Below are positions 23,376 to 27,335 of a stretch of DNA of 27,335 nt, piece by piece; the stretch's first letter is position 1; every line of letters begins with the position of its first letter. A program made the position numbers and the translations under genes. The stretch is from Prevotellaceae bacterium (GTDB lineage: Bacteria; Bacteroidota; Bacteroidia; Bacteroidales; UBA932), in the NCBI GenBank assembly GCA_031258915.1, contig JAIRMD010000015.1, forward strand, positions 1-27,335. The letters run 5' to 3'. The notes beneath the pieces were generated by a model. The model did not search any database and was not told the DNA's origin. It saw only the letters and a list, made by a program, of their open reading frames with translations.

Positions 23376-23624
23376 TCACTTATCTCCCACTTTTGACTCT
23401 ATGTAGTCGCAGAATTGGCTCAGGGTGCGCACGCCGGCCATTTCTTCCGGCTTGATTTTGAACCCGAAGTTGCGCTCAACGATGACTACAATGTCCACAA
23501 AATCGAGGCTGTCGATGCCAAGATCATCCTTTAGCAGCGCCTCGGGAACAATGTTTTTTTCTTCAACTTCAATTTCTTCAATCAAAAAGTTTTTTACGGT
23601 AGATTCTATCTCTTCTCGTTTCAT
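23376..23624 (-). CDS. Acyl carrier protein
   Basis: This 82-residue acidic protein has the motif DDLGIDSLDFVDIVV, with Ser39 as the phosphopantetheine site. It lies between the ketosynthase at 23688-24920 and the LpxL-like acyltransferase. It may be the ACP that carries either the starter aryl unit or the chain delivered to the acyltransferase. No phosphopantetheinyl transferase gene is seen in the window, so activation would depend on an enzyme encoded elsewhere. Confidence 0.94.
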   Translation of the reverse strand: MKREEIESTVKNFLIEEIEVEEKNIVPEALLKDDLGIDSLDFVDIVVIVERNFGFKIKPEEMAGVRTLSQFCDYIESKVGDK

Positions 23625-23687
23625 AAATGTGTGGCTGTTTTTATAGTTAATTTTATATACTATTTATATTCAATTAATTATGCGATA

Positions 23688-24920
23688 CTAAGGTTGAGTT
23701 GTCCCTTTTTTTATGACCAAAGCGCTGTTGGTGCCCCCAAATCCAAAGGAATTTGACAGCAGCAGGTCGATATTTTTTTCTACTCTTTTGTCCGCAATGT
23801 TGAGCTTTCGCGAATACTCGTCGGGCGTTTCAAAGTTGATGTTTGGCGCCACAAACGAATTTTGCATCATCAGCACGGAGTATATAATTTCGCTTGCGCC
23901 GGCCATCCAACATTCGTGTCCCGTCATCGACTTGGTAGAGCTTATCGGGGGGCGCGACGCTCCAAAAATGCGGTCGAGGGCAATTGCCTCAAACGTGTCG
24001 CCCTGCGGGGTTGAGGTGGCGTGAGCGTTTACGTAGTCCACATCTGCGGCGGTAACGCCGGCGTTGGCCAGCGCTCTCTCCATGGCGGCGGCGCACCCTA
24101 CATCGCTTGGCTGCGAAATGTGCGCCCCGTTGGATGAAAAGCCGTAGCCGACGACTTCGGCGTAGATAGTCGCCCCCCGCTTTATGGCGTGGTCGTAATC
24201 CTCCAAAATAAGGCTGGCCGCGCCGCCGCTTGGCACTAACCCATCCCTTCCTGCGTCAAATGGGCGTGACGCTTTTGTTGGGTCATCGGTGCGTATGGAG
24301 AAAGCGCTCAGCGCGTCAAAGCTGGCCATCGAGTAGTGGTTGGTTTCCTGTGCGCCCCCGCACAGCACAATATCCTGTAGCCCCTGGCTGATGAACAGGT
24401 AGCCCAACCCTATGGAGTGCGAGCCGCTGGCGCAGGCAGCGCTTATGGTCATGTTCACCCCGCGCAGCCTGAATATGGTGGACAGATTCATGGTTACCGT
24501 AGAGTTCATGGACTGAAAAATGGCGCCCGAGCCGAGCAGCGTGGTGTCTTTTTTCGCTACCGCTACGCCGTGGGCTTCAATAACTGCTTTGGCCGAAGAG
24601 TCGTTGCCGTAAAAAATGCCCGTTTCGTTTTTTTCGAGGTAATCTACATCAATACCTGCCGTGCGCAGGGCTTCGAGCGTTGCCATGTAGGCGTACTCGC
24701 CCTCTTCGGCAAGGCATACGCGCAGCCGTCTGTCTAATACGCCTTTCAGCGCCGGGCGTTCAACAATTCCCGTAAGCGGAGAGCGATACCCGTACTCCTT
24801 GCGCATATTGTCAACCCCAATGCCGGATTTGCCTTCATACAGCGAGCGTTTTACCTCCTCCAAAGTTTTCCCTATGCAGGAGTAAATGCCCATTCCGGTT
24901 ATTACAACTCTTCTAACCAT
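23688..24920 (-). CDS. 3-oxoacyl-ACP synthase (FabF-like), active type
   Basis: This 410-residue ketosynthase has Cys163 in SAACASGS, His300 in NAHATST, and Lys330 with His335 in STKSMTGHE, so it is catalytically complete. The first residues VRRVVITGMGIYS match the usual start. It follows the FabG-type reductase gene by 54 bases and precedes the first ACP gene by 63 bases. It stands without a degenerate partner next to it, unlike the other two ketosynthases, so it may act as a homodimer, for example in an early or priming condensation. Confidence 0.94.
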   Translation of the reverse strand: MVRRVVITGMGIYSCIGKTLEEVKRSLYEGKSGIGVDNMRKEYGYRSPLTGIVERPALKGVLDRRLRVCLAEEGEYAYMATLEALRTAGIDVDYLEKNETGIFYGNDSSAKAVIEAHGVAVAKKDTTLLGSGAIFQSMNSTVTMNLSTIFRLRGVNMTISAACASGSHSIGLGYLFISQGLQDIVLCGGAQETNHYSMASFDALSAFSIRTDDPTKASRPFDAGRDGLVPSGGAASLILEDYDHAIKRGATIYAEVVGYGFSSNGAHISQPSDVGCAAAMERALANAGVTAADVDYVNAHATSTPQGDTFEAIALDRIFGASRPPISSTKSMTGHECWMAGASEIIYSVLMMQNSFVAPNINFETPDEYSRKLNIADKRVEKNIDLLLSNSFGFGGTNSALVIKKGTTQP

Positions 24921-24974
24921 AAATATAATGCTGAAAATTGTATTTTAATTTTGTAGCTTGCAGCTCATAATTTT

Positions 24975-25703
24975 TTACGTGTACAGCCCTCCGTTGATAG
25001 AAATCACCTCTCCTGTGATGTAGGCGGCTTGGTCTGACGCCAAAAAGCCTACCAAATCGGCAACTTCCTCCGGCTTCCCAAACCGTCCGGTTGGGATCAT
25101 GGCTTTCAGCGATTTTTCGTCCAAATCTTTCACCATGTCGGTTTCGATAAATCCGGGCGCTACAACGTTCACGGTTACCTTTCGCGCGCCGATTTCCTGC
25201 GCCAGCGCCTTAGAGGCCCCAATCAGCGCCGCTTTTGCCGCCGAGTAGTTGGTTTGCCCGGGCAGCCCTTTGATGCCCGACAGCGACGCTACGTTGATGA
25301 TACGCCCCCAGCGGTTAGTCAGCATATCCTTCAGCGCACGGCGGGTAAGGTAGAAAAAGCCGTTCAGCGTAGTATCCACAACGCTGTGCCATTGCTCATT
25401 TTGCATAAAAATCATCATGCTATCTAACCTGATGCCGGCGTTGTTTACCAGCGCCGCAATATGGTCGTCGGGATGCTTTTCCTGCCACGCTGTGAGCGTT
25501 TGGTCGGCGGCCTTACCATCGGCCACGTCGAAAGGGAGCAGCTCCGCCGTCCCGCCTTTTGCCTCCACCAGCGACTTGGTAACCTCGGCGGCGTCCTTGT
25601 TGGTGTGGTAGTTAATCAGCGTTGGGTATCCCATTTCCGCAAGCCGTACGCAGATAGCCCGACCAATGCCACGCGAGCCTCCGGTAACAAGTGCATACTT
25701 CAT
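24975..25703 (-). CDS. fabG: 3-oxoacyl-ACP reductase (FabG-like)
   Basis: This 242-residue short-chain dehydrogenase has the NAD(P) motif TGGSRGIG (residues 7-14), NNAG (87-90), and the catalytic Ser140, Tyr153 and Lys157 (YSAAK). It reduces the 3-oxo group after each condensation, the step before dehydration in polyene formation. Arg11 in the GSRGIG motif suits NADPH. It follows the ammonia-lyase gene after a 34-base gap that is filled by a heptamer repeat. It is most likely a pathway copy, not the housekeeping fabG, given its surroundings. Confidence 0.94.
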   Translation of the reverse strand: MKYALVTGGSRGIGRAICVRLAEMGYPTLINYHTNKDAAEVTKSLVEAKGGTAELLPFDVADGKAADQTLTAWQEKHPDDHIAALVNNAGIRLDSMMIFMQNEQWHSVVDTTLNGFFYLTRRALKDMLTNRWGRIINVASLSGIKGLPGQTNYSAAKAALIGASKALAQEIGARKVTVNVVAPGFIETDMVKDLDEKSLKAMIPTGRFGKPEEVADLVGFLASDQAAYITGEVISINGGLYT

Positions 25704-25707
25704 AGAT

Positions 25708-25742
25708 AATTACCAATTAAAAATTACGAATTACGAATTATG
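25708..25742. repeat. Heptamer tandem repeat, AATTAnn units
   Basis: Five consecutive 7-base units: AATTACC, AATTAAA, AATTACG, AATTACG and AATTATG. They fill nearly all of the 34-base gap between the ammonia-lyase and reductase genes, and the last unit contains the ammonia-lyase stop codon (TAA on the minus strand). Confidence 0.85.
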
Positions 25743-27294
25743 GCGAATCAAAGGTTGAGAAATAGCGCCCGGCCCCATGCTTCAGGTGTTCTTTTACCAT
25801 TTCTATTGCTGTGTGCTTGGGCGTATCCTCAACAAATACAGGGAAAATTTTCCGCACCCCTCTGTATATTTGGCGCGTTTTGTGCGACAAGCTACCCTCT
25901 ATTTTCAGGCAATCCACAGCCTGCGCCAGCGCCATAAAGTGTATCGCCATCACCTGCCAAGCGTTTTCTATCACTGTTTTTGTCAGCAGCGCCGAGTTTG
26001 TCCCCATGCTCACAATATCCTGGTTTTCGTTGTTGCACGGGATGCTATGTATCGACATTGGGTTGCACAGCGTTTGGTTTTCGGCTGTGGTAGAGGTTGC
26101 CGTGAACTGCGAAGCCTGCATGCCGTAGTTCAGCCCCAGCACGCCAAGGTTGAGGAACGGCGGCAAAATGTCGTTGATGCGGTCGTGGCAAAGGTAGCTC
26201 AGCTGGCGCTCCATCAGCATGGTCAGCTTGGTTACCGCCACCTTGAGCTTGTCCATCTCGAAGGAAACGTAGTCCCCATGAAAATTCCCGCCGTGGTAAA
26301 CATTTCTGCTTTCGGGGTCAACGATGGGGTTGTCGCAGGCCGAGTTGATTTCGTTGACCACCACCTTTTCCGCATTTTTCACCTCATCCCAAACAGGCCC
26401 CAGCACCTGCGGCACGCAGCGCAGGGAGTAGTACGCCTGTATTTTTTGCGCAAACACCTTTTCCTCTGCGTGCGCATGGTCGTAGAGCTTTACCTCCCGC
26501 TTTTGGAGGCAGGCGCTGCCGCTGGCAAGCGCGCGCATCCACGCCGCAACCTCGAGCTGCCCCTCGTGGCGCTTGGCTTGGTTAAGCTCCTGCGACATTA
26601 AATCATCGTACGACGAGGCAACCTCGTTCATCAGCACGGATGCTATCACCGCCCACTCCAGCAGCCGCTTTGCGTACAAAACGTTGACCATTCCAATGCC
26701 CGACATCACGGCGGTGCCGTTGGTTACCGACAACCCCTCGCGAAGGCGGATTTGAAACGGCTTTAGCCCGTTTTCCTTCAAAACCTCCGCCGCCGGGCAC
26801 CACGCGCCGCGATAGCGCACCTCGCCTTCTCCAATGAGCGCAAGGGCTATATGCGCCAGCTGTACCAAATCGCCGCTCGCCCCAACGCTTCCGTGCTCGG
26901 GAATGAGCGGGTAAATGCCCCTATTGATAAATTCAACCAGCAGCTCCACCAGCTCCACGTGAACGCCGGAGTGCGCCTGCATAAACGTCCCCACGCGAGC
27001 CACCATTGCCGCCCTCACGTACACATCCTCAAGCGGGCTACCGGCGCCGGTAGCGTGGCTGCGAATGATGTTGTACTGTAGCGCAAGCAGCGACTTGTCG
27101 TCAATTCTGTACTGCGACATAGGGCCAAATCCCGTGTTGATTCCGTAAATAATTTTATCGGAGGAAAAATTTACCAGAAAATCGTAGCAATCCGAAATCT
27201 TTTGCTTTGCCTTACCCGAAAGCGCAATCTCTTCATCTTGCAGCAAGATTTTTGCTAAAGATTTGGGCAAAAACTCTCCTTCAATAATGCTCAT
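25738..27294 (-). CDS. Tyrosine ammonia-lyase-like MIO enzyme (HAL/TAL family)
   Basis: This 518-residue aromatic amino acid lyase has the MIO-forming triad Ala139-Ser140-Gly141 in GSVGASGDLVQLAH, the catalytic Tyr50 in IIYGINTGFGPM, and Arg78-Ser79-His80 in the substrate loop. From memory it closely resembles the Flavobacterium johnsoniae enzyme that acts as a tyrosine ammonia-lyase, including RSH at the specificity site and NFHGDYVSFEMDKLK further on. It should turn L-tyrosine into 4-coumarate and ammonia and thus supply the aryl starter. Histidine ammonia-lyase activity is the main alternative, but no histidine degradation genes are nearby. It is the first gene in transcription order in this window. 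Only 41 AT-rich bases precede it here and no promoter was identified in them. Confidence 0.93.
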   Translation of the reverse strand: MSIIEGEFLPKSLAKILLQDEEIALSGKAKQKISDCYDFLVNFSSDKIIYGINTGFGPMSQYRIDDKSLLALQYNIIRSHATGAGSPLEDVYVRAAMVARVGTFMQAHSGVHVELVELLVEFINRGIYPLIPEHGSVGASGDLVQLAHIALALIGEGEVRYRGAWCPAAEVLKENGLKPFQIRLREGLSVTNGTAVMSGIGMVNVLYAKRLLEWAVIASVLMNEVASSYDDLMSQELNQAKRHEGQLEVAAWMRALASGSACLQKREVKLYDHAHAEEKVFAQKIQAYYSLRCVPQVLGPVWDEVKNAEKVVVNEINSACDNPIVDPESRNVYHGGNFHGDYVSFEMDKLKVAVTKLTMLMERQLSYLCHDRINDILPPFLNLGVLGLNYGMQASQFTATSTTAENQTLCNPMSIHSIPCNNENQDIVSMGTNSALLTKTVIENAWQVMAIHFMALAQAVDCLKIEGSLSHKTRQIYRGVRKIFPVFVEDTPKHTAIEMVKEHLKHGAGRYFSTFDSP

Positions 27295-27335
27295 TCTACA
27301 ATAAATATTATATTAAAATCGTTAATTTATAAAAT

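Noticed and set aside
25777..26601. A 274-codon plus-strand frame opposite the ammonia-lyase
   Set aside because: Fully antisense to a gene with all catalytic motifs; Arg/His/Val-rich composition typical of a shadow frame.
25738..27294. Histidine utilisation operon (HutH)
   Set aside because: No hutU, hutI or related genes are present; neighbours are fatty-acid or polyketide enzymes and the substrate loop matches a known tyrosine-acting enzyme as recalled.
1..27335. CRISPR arrays, tRNA, rRNA or insertion sequences
   Set aside because: No spaced repeats of suitable length, RNA gene sequence, transposase frame or terminal inverted repeats were recognised.

Overview
The window reads as one large biosynthetic locus from a member of the Bacteroidota, most likely Bacteroidales-like. 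The clues are promoter elements of the TAnnTTTG type, weak use of Shine-Dalgarno sites, tight gene packing, and close resemblance of several proteins to Bacteroidetes families (a FjTAL-like tyrosine ammonia-lyase, an MMPL exporter fused to PlsC, LolA, BtrH-type protein). GC content looks a little above 50 percent by eye. Species cannot be named from the sequence.

Layout. One gene lies on the plus strand at the left edge (145-720), a Uma2-type PD-(D/E)XK protein with its own promoter. The other 27 genes lie on the minus strand from 27294 down to 703, so the transcription order is right to left: ammonia-lyase, FabG-type reductase, ketosynthase, ACP, LpxL-like acyltransferase, methyltransferase-like protein, thioesterase, a second ketosynthase with a half-size partner, a 171-base gap, a second ACP, a third ketosynthase with a degenerate partner, a small four-helix transporter, LolA, a beta-barrel protein, a hotdog dehydratase, a polyprenol-type glycosyltransferase, the MMPL fusion, two phytoene-desaturase-like flavoproteins, a second hotdog dehydratase, a small HTH-like protein, a BtrH-like acyltransferase, a radical SAM enzyme with a B12-like domain, an unknown protein, a PaaK-like adenylate-forming ligase and a PlsC-like acyltransferase. 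Many neighbours overlap or are separated by only a few bases, so this is probably one or a few long operons.

How they fit together (inference from families). The lyase would turn tyrosine into 4-coumarate. The ligase would activate that or another acid. Ketosynthases, two ACPs, the reductase and the two dehydratases would extend it into an aryl polyene chain, as in aryl polyene and flexirubin pathways. Thioesterase, methyltransferase-like, flavoprotein and radical SAM enzymes would tailor or release it. Acyltransferases, the BtrH-like protein and the glycosyltransferase would attach it to a lipid or glycolipid. MMPL exporter, LolA and the beta-barrel protein suggest delivery to the outer membrane.

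The general class is known. The parts that look least ordinary are: two dehydratases that each keep only one half of the FabZ His/Glu pair; two separate ketosynthase plus degenerate-partner pairs; the MMPL-PlsC-Rossmann fusion; the BtrH/radical SAM/HTH-like subcluster; and short tandem repeats of 5 or 7 bases placed in the gaps between genes. No DarA/DarB resorcinol genes and no phosphopantetheinyl transferase are seen; the cluster may continue past 27335. No rRNA, tRNA, CRISPR array or insertion sequence was recognised. No gap between genes reaches 300 bases.
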